Assembly (NCBI GenBank): GCA_934202005.1
Contig: CAKPXP010000004.1
Location: 1 to 64,000 of the forward strand
Source: an uncultured Selenomonas sp.
GTDB taxonomy: Bacteria; Bacillota; Negativicutes; Selenomonadales; Selenomonadaceae
DNA length: 64,000 nt
Reading direction: 5' to 3'
Shown here: piece by piece, positions 40,755 through 50,218 of the stretch
Layout of the letters: each line of letters begins with the position of its first letter
Position numbering within the stretch: the first letter of the stretch is position 1
Notes under the pieces: generated by a model
Seen by the model: the letters and a program-made list of their open reading frames with translations, nothing else
Databases searched by the model: none
Told to the model about the DNA's origin: nothing
Made by a program: the position numbers and the translations under genes

Positions 40755-41783
40755 GTGAAGATTGCCGTAGATGCTATGGGCGGCGACTACGCGCCGCTCG
40801 AGATTGTCTTTGGCGCCGTGCGTGCCGCGAAGAAATACGACTGTGAGATCGTGCTCGTCGGCGATGAGCCGGCAATCCGCAAGGTGCTCGAGCGCGAGCC
40901 GGACTGGGAGAAGCTCGGCATCTCCATCGTGCACGCAAGCCAGGTCATCGGCATGGATGAGCATCCCGCCGACGCCGTGCGCACGAAGAAGGACGCGTCG
41001 GTCGTCGTCGCGACGCGTCTCGTGAAGGACGGGAAATGCGATGCCGTGCTCTCCGCCGGTTCGACAGGCGCGGCGGTGACGGCGGCGCAGCTCATCCTGC
41101 GGCGCATCAAGGGCATTGGGCGGCCGACGATTGCGACGCCGATGCCTACGCCGAAGGGCGTGACGCTCCTCCTGGACTCGGGCGCGAACGTGGACTCGAA
41201 GCCTGTGCACCTCGTGCAGAGCGGCCTCATGGGCTCCCTCTACGCGCAGTATGTATTCGGCGTCAAGGAGCCGCGCGTCGGCCTCCTCAACATCGGCGAG
41301 GAGGAGACGAAAGGCAACGAGCAGGCGAAGGCGACGTACCAGCTGCTGAAGAACATGCACACGATCCGCTTCACGGGCAACGCGGAGGGACGCGACGTCC
41401 CGAAGGGGAACTTTGATGTCGTAATTTGTGATGGATTTGTGGGCAATGTTGTGCTAAAATTTGCAGAGGGCTTGGCAAAGACCATCCTGAAGCTCATCAA
41501 GGAGGCCGTGAAGAACGGCGGCTTGCTCGCGAAGCTCGGCGCGCTCCTCCTGATGCCGACGCTCAAGAAGCTCGGCAAGCGGCTCGATGTGACGGAGTAC
41601 GGCGGGGCGCCGCTCCTCGGCGTCAACGGCTGCGTCATCATCAGCCATGGTTCTTCCAATGCCAAGTCGATCTGCAGCGCGATCGGCGTAGCCGTTGATT
41701 ATGTCAAGGGCGATGTGCTCGCGCATATCCGCGATTCGCTGGCAAAGGAGGAGATACTGACGAATGACGGAGAGAAGAATTAA
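40755..41783 (+). CDS. plsX: Phosphate acyltransferase PlsX
   Basis: Makes acyl-phosphate from acyl-ACP for phospholipid synthesis, 342 aa. Features: VKIAVDAMGGDYAPLEIVFGA start, DAVLSAGSTGAAVTAAQLIL, LLLDSGANVDSKP, GLLNIGEEETKGNE and FDVVICDGFVGNVVLKFAEGL. GTG start follows AGGAGGAATGCTCC. Its last 20 bases overlap fabH. Confidence 0.95.
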   Translation: MKIAVDAMGGDYAPLEIVFGAVRAAKKYDCEIVLVGDEPAIRKVLEREPDWEKLGISIVHASQVIGMDEHPADAVRTKKDASVVVATRLVKDGKCDAVLSAGSTGAAVTAAQLILRRIKGIGRPTIATPMPTPKGVTLLLDSGANVDSKPVHLVQSGLMGSLYAQYVFGVKEPRVGLLNIGEEETKGNEQAKATYQLLKNMHTIRFTGNAEGRDVPKGNFDVVICDGFVGNVVLKFAEGLAKTILKLIKEAVKNGGLLAKLGALLLMPTLKKLGKRLDVTEYGGAPLLGVNGCVIISHGSSNAKSICSAIGVAVDYVKGDVLAHIRDSLAKEEILTNDGEKN

Positions 41784-42768
41784 CGCGGGTATCCTCGGCA
41801 CGGGGCATTACCTGCCGCCGCGCATCCTCACGAACGAGGAGCTCGCGCAGCGCGTCGCTACGAGCGATGAATGGATCACATCACGCACGGGCATCCATGC
41901 GCGCCGCATCGCGGCGGCGGATGTGCCGGTCACGGCGCTCGCGGAGCCTGCCGCGCGCATGGCGCTCGCGGATGCCGGGATCGAGGCGGCTGCGATCGAT
42001 CTCATCATCTTCGCGACGCTCACGCCGGATCGCGTGATCCCCGCGGCGGCCTGCGAGCTGCAGCGGCGGCTCGGTGCGGCGCGCGCCGCGGCGTTCGACC
42101 TCTCGGCCGCATGCTCGGGCTTTGTCTACGCGGCGGCTGTCGCGTGCCAGTTCATCGAGGCTGGCATCTATCGCCATGTCCTCGTGGTCGGCGCGGAGGA
42201 GCTCTCGAAGGTCGTGGACTGGCAGGATCGAGGGACCTGCATCCTCTTCGGCGATGGCGCGGGCGCGGCGGTCTTCGGCCCCGTGCCCGCGGGGCTTGGC
42301 GCGCTTGCGTTCGATCTCGGCGCTGACGGCAGCCAGGGCGAGGCGCTCACGATTCCCGCGAGCGGCAGCCTGCATCCCGTCACGGAGGAGCGCCTGCGCG
42401 CGCGGGAGAACTTCATCCGCATGGACGGCAAGGCGGTCTTCCGGTTCGCGGTCACAGTCATGGGAAAGACCGTGGAAACTTCCCTCGCCCGGGCGGGACT
42501 CACGAAGGATGCCCTCGATTGGCTCGTCCCGCACCAGGCGAACATCCGCATCATCGAGGCGGCGGCGAAAAGGCTCGGCCTGCCGCTCGCGCAAGTCATC
42601 ATTAATATCGAGAACTACGGCAATATGTCAGCGGCGTCCATACCTGTCGCCCTGTCGGAGGCGGCGCACGCACACCGTTTCCGCAAGGGGGACCGCATCG
42701 CACTCGCCGGCTTCGGCGCTGGGCTCACATGGGCATCCTGCATCCTGCGCTGGGCGAAGGAGGACTAA
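41764..42768 (+). CDS. fabH: Beta-ketoacyl-ACP synthase III
   Basis: Condenses acetyl-CoA with malonyl-ACP to start fatty acid synthesis, 334 aa. Opening GILGTGHYLPPRILTNEELA, TSDEWITSRTGIHARR, active-site Cys in FDLSAACSGFVYA, His in WLVPHQANIRII, and Asn in IENYGNMSAASIPVAL, completing the Cys-His-Asn triad. It begins inside the end of plsX, so translation is coupled. fabK follows after 6 bases. Confidence 0.96.
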   Translation: MTERRINAGILGTGHYLPPRILTNEELAQRVATSDEWITSRTGIHARRIAAADVPVTALAEPAARMALADAGIEAAAIDLIIFATLTPDRVIPAAACELQRRLGAARAAAFDLSAACSGFVYAAAVACQFIEAGIYRHVLVVGAEELSKVVDWQDRGTCILFGDGAGAAVFGPVPAGLGALAFDLGADGSQGEALTIPASGSLHPVTEERLRARENFIRMDGKAVFRFAVTVMGKTVETSLARAGLTKDALDWLVPHQANIRIIEAAAKRLGLPLAQVIINIENYGNMSAASIPVALSEAAHAHRFRKGDRIALAGFGAGLTWASCILRWAKED

Positions 42769-42774
42769 TTTCTG

Positions 42775-43722
42775 ATGTTTGAAAACAATGTTATCTGCAA
42801 GTTGCTACAGATCGAATACCCGATTTTCCAGGGCGGCATGGCCTGGATCGGCACGGCGGAGCTCGCCTCGGCGGTATCGAACGCCGGCGGCCTCGGCATC
42901 ATCGGCGCCGGCCACATGCCGCCGGAGCTCCTGCGCGCGGAGATCCAGAAATGCAAGGGCTGGACAAAGAAGCCGTTCGGCGTCAATGTCATGCTCATGA
43001 GCCCCTATGTGAAAGAGGTTATGCAGGTTGTGCTCGAGGAGAAGGTGCCGGTCGTCACGACGGGCGCGGGCAATCCGGGTGAGTACGTGCCGGAGCTCAA
43101 GGCCATCGGCTCGAAGGTCATCCCCGTCGTCGCCTCCGTCGCGCTTGCGAAGCGCCTCGTGCGCTCCGGCGCGGACGCCGTCATCGCTGAGGGTACGGAG
43201 TCTGGCGGCCATATCGGCGAGATCACGACGATGGCGCTCGTGCCGCAGGTCGTCGATGCCGTCGATGTGCCGGTCATCGCGGCGGGCGGCATCGCGGACG
43301 CGCGCGGTGTCGCGGCGGCGTTCGCGCTCGGCGCGAAGGCCGTGCAGATGGGCTCGCGCTTCGTCATGAGCGAGGAGTGCATCGCGCATCCGAACTACAA
43401 GAACCTCATCCTCAAGGCGAAGGATCGTTCGACTGTCGTCACGGGCCGCACGCTCGGCCATCCGGCGCGCGTGCTCCACAACAAGCTCACGCGCAAGTAC
43501 CAGGAGCTGGAGGCCGCGGGCGCGCCTGCCGAGGAGCTCGAGAAGCTCGGTGTCGGCTCGCTGCACCGCGCGACGCATGAGGGCGATGTCGAGAACGGCT
43601 CCGTGATGATCGGCGAGATCTCCGGCATGCTCAACGACATCAAGCCGGTCAAGACCATCATGGAAGATATCGTGGCGGGACTTCCCGCGACGATCGACGC
43701 GATCCGCGAGGATCTGCGCTGA
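42775..43722 (+). CDS. fabK: Enoyl-ACP reductase II
   Basis: FMN-dependent enoyl-ACP reductase, 315 aa, in place of FabI. It shows EYPIFQGGMAWIGTAELASAVSNAGGLG, NVMLMSP, VVTTGAGNPGEYV, EGTESGGHIGEITTMALVPQV in pieces, and AAFALGAKAVQMGSRFVMSEE. Setting between fabH and fabD makes the reductase role secure. No fabI is visible in the window. RBS AAGGAGGACTAATTTCTG-like precedes the ATG. Confidence 0.93.
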   Translation: MFENNVICKLLQIEYPIFQGGMAWIGTAELASAVSNAGGLGIIGAGHMPPELLRAEIQKCKGWTKKPFGVNVMLMSPYVKEVMQVVLEEKVPVVTTGAGNPGEYVPELKAIGSKVIPVVASVALAKRLVRSGADAVIAEGTESGGHIGEITTMALVPQVVDAVDVPVIAAGGIADARGVAAAFALGAKAVQMGSRFVMSEECIAHPNYKNLILKAKDRSTVVTGRTLGHPARVLHNKLTRKYQELEAAGAPAEELEKLGVGSLHRATHEGDVENGSVMIGEISGMLNDIKPVKTIMEDIVAGLPATIDAIREDLR

Positions 43723-43779
43723 TAGATAGAACAGCGACATAGAACCGTATGAAATGAATGGAAAGAGAGGTCAGCAACT

Positions 43780-44724
43780 GTGAACAAGTTAGCTTTCGTA
43801 TTCCCGGGCCAGGGCGCACAGACCGTCGGCATGGGAAAGGATTTTTGTGAGAAGTACGACGTGGCGAAGAGGCTCTTCCGCGAGGCGGACGAGGCGCTCG
43901 GCTACTCCATCCAGAAGATGTGCTTCGAGGGGCCGGCGGAGGACCTCAAGCTCACGGCCAATACCCAGCCCGCCATCCTCACGATGAGCGTCATCGCCTA
44001 TGAGATCCTCAAGGAGCATGGCATCGAGCCGGACATCACGGGCGGCCATAGTCTCGGTGAGTACTCCGCGCTCGTCGCGGCGGGCGTCATGGATTTCCAG
44101 AATGCCGTCCTGCTCGTGCACAAGCGCGGCACGTACATGCAGGAGGCCGTGCCGGTTGGCAAGGGCGGCATGGCGGCCATCATCGGCCTCGGTGACGATG
44201 TCATCGAGGATGCCTGCGTGAAGGCATCCGCCGCGGCTGGCGCCGTGCAGGCAGTCAACTTCAACTGCCCGGGCCAGACGGTCATCGCGGGTACGACGGA
44301 GGGCGTCGCAGCCGCTGTTGAGACGCTCAAGGCAGCCGGTGCGAAAAAGGCTGTCATCCTGCCGGTCTCCGCGCCGTTCCACTCGACGCTCATGCAGCCG
44401 GCAGCCGTGAAGCTCGCGGCCGAGCTCGACAAGGTCGAGATCCGCGACGCAAAGATCCCCGTCGTCTCGAACTACACGGGCGAGCTCGAGACGAAGGCGG
44501 AGGAGATCAAGGCGAATCTCGTCGCGCAGGCGGATCATCCCGTCAAGTGGATCGCCTGCGTCAAGGCGATGCAGGCGTTCGGCGCGGACACGTTCGTCGA
44601 GGCGGGCCCGGGCAAGACGCTCTGCGGCTTCAACAAGCGCATCGACCGCAGCCTCAAGAGCATGAACGTCGAAAACATCGAGACGCTCGAAAAAACCCTT
44701 GACTATTTGAGGGAGGTTCGCTAA
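43780..44724 (+). CDS. fabD: Malonyl-CoA:ACP transacylase
   Basis: Loads malonyl groups on ACP, 314 aa. AFVFPGQGAQTVGMGKDF start, active-site Ser in ITGGHSLGEYSALVAAG, Arg replaced region VHKRGTYMQEAVP, His in VSAPFHSTLMQPA, and GPGKTLCGFNKRI near the end. GTG start after AGAGAGGTCAGCAACT. The next gene follows after a single base. Confidence 0.96.
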   Translation: MNKLAFVFPGQGAQTVGMGKDFCEKYDVAKRLFREADEALGYSIQKMCFEGPAEDLKLTANTQPAILTMSVIAYEILKEHGIEPDITGGHSLGEYSALVAAGVMDFQNAVLLVHKRGTYMQEAVPVGKGGMAAIIGLGDDVIEDACVKASAAAGAVQAVNFNCPGQTVIAGTTEGVAAAVETLKAAGAKKAVILPVSAPFHSTLMQPAAVKLAAELDKVEIRDAKIPVVSNYTGELETKAEEIKANLVAQADHPVKWIACVKAMQAFGADTFVEAGPGKTLCGFNKRIDRSLKSMNVENIETLEKTLDYLREVR

Positions 44725-44725
44725 T

Positions 44726-45469
44726 ATGCTTTTAGATGGAAAGACCGCGCTTGTCACGGGCGCGTCCCGCGGCATCGGCCGCGCCATCGCGCTGCGGCTC
44801 GCGGCTGAGGGCGCATCTGTCGCCATCAACTACGCGGGCAACACCGCGAAGGCGGAGGAGACGAAGGCGGCCATCGAGGCGGCCGGCGGCAAGGCCGCGC
44901 TCTTCCAGGCGGATGTCTCCGACAGCGCGCAGGTCGAGCAGATGGTCGCAGCCGTCACGGAGGCGTTCGGCACGATCGACATCCTCGTGAACAACGCGGG
45001 CATCACGCGCGACGGCCTGCTCATGCGCATGAAGGAAGAGGACTTCGATGCCGTGCTCGACACGAACCTCAAGGGCATCTTCCATGTGACGAAGGCCGTC
45101 TCGAAGCTCATGATGAAGAAACGCGCTGGCCGCATCGTCAACATGGCGAGCGTCGTCGGCATCATGGGCAACGCGGGCCAGACGAACTACGCGGCGGCCA
45201 AGGCCGGCGTCATCGGCTTCACGAAGTCGGCGGCGCGCGAGTTCGCCGCGCGCGGCATCACAGTCAACGCCGTCGCACCGGGCTTCATCGCGACAGACAT
45301 GACGGCCGCGATGCCGGAGAAGGCGAAGGAAGCGACGCTCGCCGCCATTCCGCTCCGCCGCATGGGCGAGCCGGAGGATGTGGCGAACGCCGTCGCGTTC
45401 CTCGTCTCTGACCAAGCTTCCTATATTACAGGCCAGGTCGTCAAGGTAGACGGCGGCATGGTTATGTGA
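44726..45469 (+). CDS. fabG: 3-oxoacyl-ACP reductase
   Basis: NADPH-dependent short-chain dehydrogenase, 247 aa. TGASRGIGRAIALRLAAEGA (cofactor loop), NNAGITRDGLLMRM, catalytic Ser in NMASVVGIMGNAGQ, YAAAKAGVIGFTKS with Tyr and Lys, and the C-terminal GQVVKVDGGMVM. Standard FabG length. It precedes acpP by 39 bases. Confidence 0.96.
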   Translation: MLLDGKTALVTGASRGIGRAIALRLAAEGASVAINYAGNTAKAEETKAAIEAAGGKAALFQADVSDSAQVEQMVAAVTEAFGTIDILVNNAGITRDGLLMRMKEEDFDAVLDTNLKGIFHVTKAVSKLMMKKRAGRIVNMASVVGIMGNAGQTNYAAAKAGVIGFTKSAAREFAARGITVNAVAPGFIATDMTAAMPEKAKEATLAAIPLRRMGEPEDVANAVAFLVSDQASYITGQVVKVDGGMVM

Positions 45470-45508
45470 TATAACTATATAGTACACCAAGATAAGGAGG
45501 TGAAAGAC

Positions 45509-45754
45509 ATGGCAGATGCAGACAAGACTTTCGAGAAAGTACGCGATATCGTCGTCGAGCAGCTGGGCGTTGAGGCCGATGAGGTTTCGATCGATTCCAC
45601 GTTTATCGATGACCTTGGTGCAGATTCCCTGGATATTGTTGAGCTGATCATGGCTTTTGAAGAGGAATTCAATATTGAGATTCCGGACGAGGCTGCTGAG
45701 AAGATCAAGACGGTGCAGGATGTTGTCACCTATATCGACCAGAACAGCAAATAA
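45509..45754 (+). CDS. acpP: Acyl carrier protein
   Basis: 81-aa acidic carrier protein. The phosphopantetheine attachment site is [18 protein letters not shown], with Ser40. The start ATG follows AAGGAGGTGAAAGAC, the best ribosome site of the operon, as expected for an abundant protein. A moderate terminator follows, which would lower expression of the next genes. Confidence 0.97.
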   Translation: MADADKTFEKVRDIVVEQLGVEADEVSIDSTFIDDLGADSLDIVELIMAFEEEFNIEIPDEAAEKIKTVQDVVTYIDQNSK

Positions 45755-45778
45755 AGTTTGTTCGTCTTACCTTTTCTG

Positions 45779-45813
45779 AAATCCCGTGAAGTGAAGATTC
45801 TTCGCGGGATTTT
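45779..45813 (+). terminator. Intra-operon terminator after acpP
   Basis: AAATCCCGTGAAG / CTTCGCGGGATTTT, one wobble, loop about 8 bases, weak T tail. It may partly separate acpP from the second FabK-like gene. Confidence 0.65.
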
Positions 45814-45843
45814 CTAAAGGTAGGATTGATTGGAGGAGTAACC

Positions 45844-46788
45844 TTGAAGCTTCCAGAGCTGAAGATTGGCACGAAGATTGCAAAAGTCCCCATCGTACAG
45901 GGAGGCATGGCCATCCGGCTTTCCACAGCGCGGCTGGCTGCAGCAGTTGCCAACGAAGGCGGTATCGGGCTCATCGCCGCATCCGGCATGTCCCATGAGG
46001 AACTTCGCTATGAAATCCGGCTCGCAAGGTCGCTGACTTCTGGAATCATCGGCATCAACATCATGGTCGCCGCCCGCGATTTCGCAGGCGTTGTCAAAAC
46101 GGCCATCAAGGAGGGCATCGACCTCATCGTTGCCGGTGCAGGCTTTTCTCGCGACATGTTCGGCTACGGTAAGGAATCGGGCACGCCGATCGTTCCGATC
46201 GTCTCGTCCGTGAAATTAGCAAAGATATCGGAGCGTCTTGGTGCGACGGCAATCGTCGTAGAGGGCAAAGAGGCTGGCGGCCATCTCGGTACGAGCACCT
46301 CGGTGCGTGAGCTCATTCCGGGCATCCGCGCCGCGGTCAAGATCCCGGTCATCGCCGCTGGCGGCGTCCTCTCCGGCCAGGACATCGTTGATTTCATAAA
46401 GATGGGCGCCAACGGCGTCCAGATGGGTTCCCGCTTCGCAGCGAGCGCCGAGTCGAATGCGGCTCCCGCGCTCAAGGAGTATTACCTCAAGTCGAAGCCA
46501 GAGGATATTGTTGTCATTCACAGTCCGGTCGGCCTGCCCGGCCGCGCTGTCCGCACGCCGTTCTCGGCACGCGTCATGGAGGGGCCGGTTCCTCCGAAGG
46601 TTTGCGACGCCTGCCTCAAGGCGTGCAAGCATAATTTCTGCATCATCCGCGCGCTCACGCGCGCGCAGCAGGGCGATGTGGAGACGGGGCTTGTGTTCAC
46701 AGGGGAATACATGCCGCGCATCAAGAAGATCCTTTCCGTTCATGAGATCTTTTCCCAGCTGAAACGGGAAGCGGCCGCCGCCCAGTGA
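45844..46788 (+). CDS. FabK-like NAD(P)H:flavin oxidoreductase (second copy)
   Basis: FMN-dependent TIM-barrel enzyme of the FabK/nitronate monooxygenase superfamily, 314 aa. KVPIVQGGMAIRLSTARLAAAVANEGG, EGKEAGGHLGTSTSVREL, PVIAAGGVLSGQDIVDFIKMGANGVQMGSRFAA in pieces. It differs from FabK in a C-terminal Cys-rich segment, KVCDACLKACKHNFCIIRAL, followed by TGEYMPRIKKILSV. It could be an alternative enoyl reductase, a nitronate monooxygenase or an uncharacterised oxidoreductase. TTG start after GGAGGAGTAACC. Confidence 0.85.
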   Translation: MKLPELKIGTKIAKVPIVQGGMAIRLSTARLAAAVANEGGIGLIAASGMSHEELRYEIRLARSLTSGIIGINIMVAARDFAGVVKTAIKEGIDLIVAGAGFSRDMFGYGKESGTPIVPIVSSVKLAKISERLGATAIVVEGKEAGGHLGTSTSVRELIPGIRAAVKIPVIAAGGVLSGQDIVDFIKMGANGVQMGSRFAASAESNAAPALKEYYLKSKPEDIVVIHSPVGLPGRAVRTPFSARVMEGPVPPKVCDACLKACKHNFCIIRALTRAQQGDVETGLVFTGEYMPRIKKILSVHEIFSQLKREAAAAQ

Positions 46789-46873
46789 GGGAGCGCCGCG
46801 CAGGCGGCCAAGGAGGCGGCGCGCAGTATCCGCTCGCGGGTGCTGCACATGTAGTATGAGAGGAGAATCGATT

Positions 46874-48118
46874 TTGAATAAACGCGTAGTCATTACAGGC
46901 ATGGGCGCCATCACGCCGATCGGCACGGGCAAGGAAGCGTTCTGGAACGCCATGATGGAGGGCAAGAACGGCATCGGGCGCATCACGCGCTTCGATCCTG
47001 AGGGTTTCCACGCGCAGATCGCCGGCGAGGTCAAGGACTTCGATCCGACGGCCTACATCGACAAGAAAGAGTCAAAGCGCATGGACCGCTACACGCAGTT
47101 CGCTGTCGCGACGGCTGGCATGGCCATCAAGGACGCGGGTCTCGACCTCGAGAAAGAGAACCTCGAGCGCATCGGCACGTATGTCGGTACGGGCATCGGC
47201 GGCATCGAGACGATGCATTCCCAGTATGAGAAGTATTTCGCGAAGGGCCCCTCGCGCATCAGCCCGTTCTTCGTGCCGATGATGATTGCGAATATGGCGG
47301 CAGGCCAGGTCTCGATCGAGTACAAGCTGCACGGCCCGTCCTCCTGCGTGGTGACGGCGTGCGCGACGGGCACGAACTGCATCGGCGACGCGTTCCGCGT
47401 CATCCAGCACGGCGGCGCGGACGTCATGCTCGCGGGCGGCACGGAGGCTGCGATCAGCCAGGCGGCAGTCGCGGGCTTCGGCGCGATGAAGGCGCTCTGC
47501 ATGGATCACAACGACGATCCGGAGCATGCCTCCCGCCCGTTCGACAGGGGACGCAGCGGCTTCGTCATGGGCGAGGGCTGCGGCATCGTCGTGCTCGAGA
47601 GCCTCGAGCACGCGAAGGCGCGCGGTGCGCACATCTACGCGGAGGTCGCTGGCTACGGCGCGAACTCTGACGCCTACCATATCACGAGCCCGGCGCCGCA
47701 CGGTGAGTTCCAGGCGAAGTGCATGCAGCTCGCGCTCGATGACGCCGGCATGCAGGCCAGTGAGGTCGACTACGTCAACGCGCACGGCACGTCGACGCAC
47801 CTCAACGACCAGGGCGAGACCGAGGCCATCAAGCAGGTCTGGGGCGCGGCGGCCAAGGACGTCTCCGTCTCCTCCATCAAGTCGATGACGGGCCATCTGC
47901 TCGGCGCGGCCGGCGGTGTCGAGTGCATCGCGACGGCGCTCGCGGTCGAGAAGGACATGCTGCCGCCGACGATCAACTACGAGACGCCGGATGAGGGGCT
48001 CGACCTCGACTATGTACCGAACAAGGCAAAGGCGAAGAAGGTCCGCGCGGCGATGTCGAACTCGTTCGGCTTCGGCGGTCACAACGCCTGCCTCCTGCTC
48101 AAGAAATACGCGGAGTGA
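46874..48118 (+). CDS. fabF: Beta-ketoacyl-ACP synthase II
   Basis: Chain-elongating condensing enzyme, 414 aa. KRVVITGMGAITPIGTGKEA start, active-site Cys in VVTACATGTNCIGDAFR, and the two His in VNAHGTSTHLND and SIKSMTGHLLGAAG. TTG start is 6 bases after AGGAGAATCG; an in-frame ATG at 46856 has no ribosome site. It is followed with almost no gap by rnc. Confidence 0.95.
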   Translation: MNKRVVITGMGAITPIGTGKEAFWNAMMEGKNGIGRITRFDPEGFHAQIAGEVKDFDPTAYIDKKESKRMDRYTQFAVATAGMAIKDAGLDLEKENLERIGTYVGTGIGGIETMHSQYEKYFAKGPSRISPFFVPMMIANMAAGQVSIEYKLHGPSSCVVTACATGTNCIGDAFRVIQHGGADVMLAGGTEAAISQAAVAGFGAMKALCMDHNDDPEHASRPFDRGRSGFVMGEGCGIVVLESLEHAKARGAHIYAEVAGYGANSDAYHITSPAPHGEFQAKCMQLALDDAGMQASEVDYVNAHGTSTHLNDQGETEAIKQVWGAAAKDVSVSSIKSMTGHLLGAAGGVECIATALAVEKDMLPPTINYETPDEGLDLDYVPNKAKAKKVRAAMSNSFGFGGHNACLLLKKYAE

Positions 48119-48123
48119 ATCAA

Positions 48124-48834
48124 ATGAACGGATGCAGTGCAGCAAGAAAAGGCGAGCTTCTCGCGCTCGCTCAGCGGCTCGGCGTGACATTCCATGACAT
48201 CGGGCTCCTGCATACGGCGCTCGTTCATACCTCATATGCCAATGAAGCGCAGGGGCGCGTCGCACACAACGAGCGCCTCGAATTCTTGGGAGATGCTGTG
48301 CTGGAGCTTGCCTCCAGCACATATCTTTATACGCACTTCCCGCGCCTTCCCGAGGGCGAGCTCACGAAGACGCGCGCGAGCATCGTCTGCTCGGCTGCGC
48401 TCGCGAAGATCGCGGCGCGGCTCGGGCTCGGCGAGTACCTGCTCCTGGGGCATGGCGAGGAAATGAGCGGCGGACGCGCGCGCACGACGAACCTCGAGGA
48501 CGCTTTCGAGGCTGTGCTCGGCGCCATCTATCTCGACCAGGGATGGGAGGCGGCGCGCGACTACGCGCTGCGCCAGCTCGCGCCGGAGTTCGACCAGGTG
48601 CGGCATGGCGAGAACCTGCAGGATTACAAAACGCTCCTCCAGGAGCTCGTGCAGAAGACGCCGGGCAGCACCATCGCCTACGAGCTCCTCGAGGCGACGG
48701 GCCCGGATCACGCGAAGCACTACCGCTACGCCGTCGTCATCAATGGCAAAACCTGCGGCGAGGGCGAGGGCTCGAGCAAGAAGGAAGCGGAGCAGCAGGC
48801 GGCGCGGATGGCGCTTGCCAGGCAGAAAAAATGA
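48124..48834 (+). CDS. rnc: Ribonuclease III
   Basis: Double-stranded RNA nuclease, 236 aa. The signature NERLEFLGDAVLELASSTYL holds the catalytic Glu and Asp, EDAFEAVLGAIYLDQGW the second acidic site, and residues about 160-236 are the dsRNA-binding domain (DYKTLLQELVQ, then SSKKEAEQQAARMAL). ATG 48124 follows GGAG by 8 bases; a GTG at 48115 overlapping the fabF stop is the alternative. Confidence 0.96.
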   Translation: MNGCSAARKGELLALAQRLGVTFHDIGLLHTALVHTSYANEAQGRVAHNERLEFLGDAVLELASSTYLYTHFPRLPEGELTKTRASIVCSAALAKIAARLGLGEYLLLGHGEEMSGGRARTTNLEDAFEAVLGAIYLDQGWEAARDYALRQLAPEFDQVRHGENLQDYKTLLQELVQKTPGSTIAYELLEATGPDHAKHYRYAVVINGKTCGEGEGSSKKEAEQQAARMALARQKK

Positions 48835-48848
48835 CAGGAGACGATACG

Positions 48849-49661
48849 ATGCGGAAGCTCACGATGCTCGGCACGGGCTGTGCGATGGTCACCCATTGCT
48901 ACAATACCTGCTTTTTCCTTGAGAACGAGGACGGCAGCCTGCTGCTCACGGACGCGGGCGGCGGCAACACCATCCTGCGTCAGCTCGAGCTCACGGGCTT
49001 TGACTATGGTCGCTGTCACCACATGTTCGTCACGCATGGTCATACCGACCATGTGCTCGGCGTCATCTGGGTGATCCGCAAGGTCGCGGATCTCATGAAC
49101 AAGGGGAAATACGAAGGTACGTTCACGATTTATTGTCATGATGTCGTCAAGGACATGCTGCTCACGATGACGCGCATGACGCTCAAGAAAAAGGACTTCG
49201 CGCGCATCGGCGACGGCATCGAGCTGCGCGAGGTCAAAGACGGCGAGGCCATCATGCTGCCGTTCGCGCGCCTCACGGCGTTCGACATCTGCTCGACGAA
49301 GGCGAAGCAGTTCGGTTACGCGCTCGACTACGCGGACGGCATGCGCCTCACCTGCCTCGGCGACGAGCCCTTTAACGAGCACGACCGAGCCTATGCCGAG
49401 CACGCTGACTGGCTGCTCTCCGAGGCGTTCTGCAAATACGCCGACCGCGAGCGATACAAGCCCTACGAGAAGCATCACAGCACGGTCAAGGAAGCAAGCG
49501 AGCTCGCCGCCGCGCTCGGCGCGAAGCACCTCGTGCTCTACCATACAGAGGACAAGACGCTCGCGACGCGCAAGCGCGACTACGCGGCCGAGGCGGCGCA
49601 GTACTACGATGGCGTCGTCTGCGTGCCCGACGATCTCGAGACCATCGTGCTGGAGAAGTAA
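48849..49661 (+). CDS. Metallo-beta-lactamase fold hydrolase (RNase Z-like)
   Basis: 270-aa MBL-fold protein. LTMLGTGCAMVTHCYNTCFFLE start, SLLLTDAGGGNTIL, the metal motif VTHGHTDHVLGVIWVIR (HxHxDH), CLGDEP as the later Asp, and the C-terminal His in KHLVLYHTED. Spacing resembles RNase Z/ElaC-type proteins, but the length and missing exosite leave tRNA processing unproven. It follows rnc by 14 bases with AGGAG before the ATG and closes the operon. Confidence 0.82.
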   Translation: MRKLTMLGTGCAMVTHCYNTCFFLENEDGSLLLTDAGGGNTILRQLELTGFDYGRCHHMFVTHGHTDHVLGVIWVIRKVADLMNKGKYEGTFTIYCHDVVKDMLLTMTRMTLKKKDFARIGDGIELREVKDGEAIMLPFARLTAFDICSTKAKQFGYALDYADGMRLTCLGDEPFNEHDRAYAEHADWLLSEAFCKYADRERYKPYEKHHSTVKEASELAAALGAKHLVLYHTEDKTLATRKRDYAAEAAQYYDGVVCVPDDLETIVLEK

Positions 49662-49716
49662 CCATGGCGTGCGCATAGAATCGTGCAGGGCATGTTCATG
49701 CGCGGCGCTTGGCATG

Positions 49717-49753
49717 AAAATACCGGATGTCATCTCATGACATCCGGTATTTT
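49717..49753. terminator. Strong bidirectional terminator
   Basis: AAAATACCGGATGTCAT-CTC-ATGACATCCGGTATTTT, perfect 17-bp stem. It serves the fab-rnc operon on one strand and marR on the other. Confidence 0.92.
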
Positions 49754-49777
49754 CGTACGCCCACAGTGTTGGGAGAC

Positions 49778-50218
49778 TCAATCCGCTGTCGCCATCTTCT
49801 CGATGGAGCGGTTGAGGAGGTCGATGGCGTTTGCGAGCGCGTCCTGCTCCTCGGGGCGGAGGTTCTTGAGGCTGCGGATGAATTTCTGGCGCACGATCTC
49901 GTTCTGATCCTCGATGAGGCGTTCGCCCGCGGTCGTGAGGGAGATGAGCACGCGTCGGCGGTCGCGCCGGTCGGTCTCGCGCTGGATGAGGCCGGAGGCC
50001 GTGAGCTTCTCGCAGATGCTCGTCATCTGCTGCTTGGAAATGTTGAGGAGCGTGCCGACGGACGTGAGAGACTCCGTTCCGTCGACGCGCAGCGTCATGA
50101 GGACGGCGAACTGGTTGAAGGGGACGGGGACGGCGAGATGGCGGTAAAAGTTGCGGTGGATGAGCACGAGCGTCTCGATGAAGTGCATCGAGATGGACTC
50201 AGCGGCGGTTTCTGACAT
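49778..50218 (-). CDS. MarR-family regulator of the RND operon
   Basis: Winged-helix regulator, 146 aa. VPVPFNQFAVLMTLRVDGTESLTSVGTLLNISKQQMTSICEKL in pieces forms the HTH; the wing is DRRDRRRVLISLT. Long terminal helices for dimerisation are present. It is divergent from the adaptor/pump genes across 298 bases, where a MarR-like palindrome overlaps the pump promoter. A nearly identical palindrome precedes mlaE. It probably represses both; ligand unknown. The ATG follows AAAGGAGACGACCGC. Confidence 0.87.
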   Translation of the reverse strand: MSETAAESISMHFIETLVLIHRNFYRHLAVPVPFNQFAVLMTLRVDGTESLTSVGTLLNISKQQMTSICEKLTASGLIQRETDRRDRRRVLISLTTAGERLIEDQNEIVRQKFIRSLKNLRPEEQDALANAIDLLNRSIEKMATAD

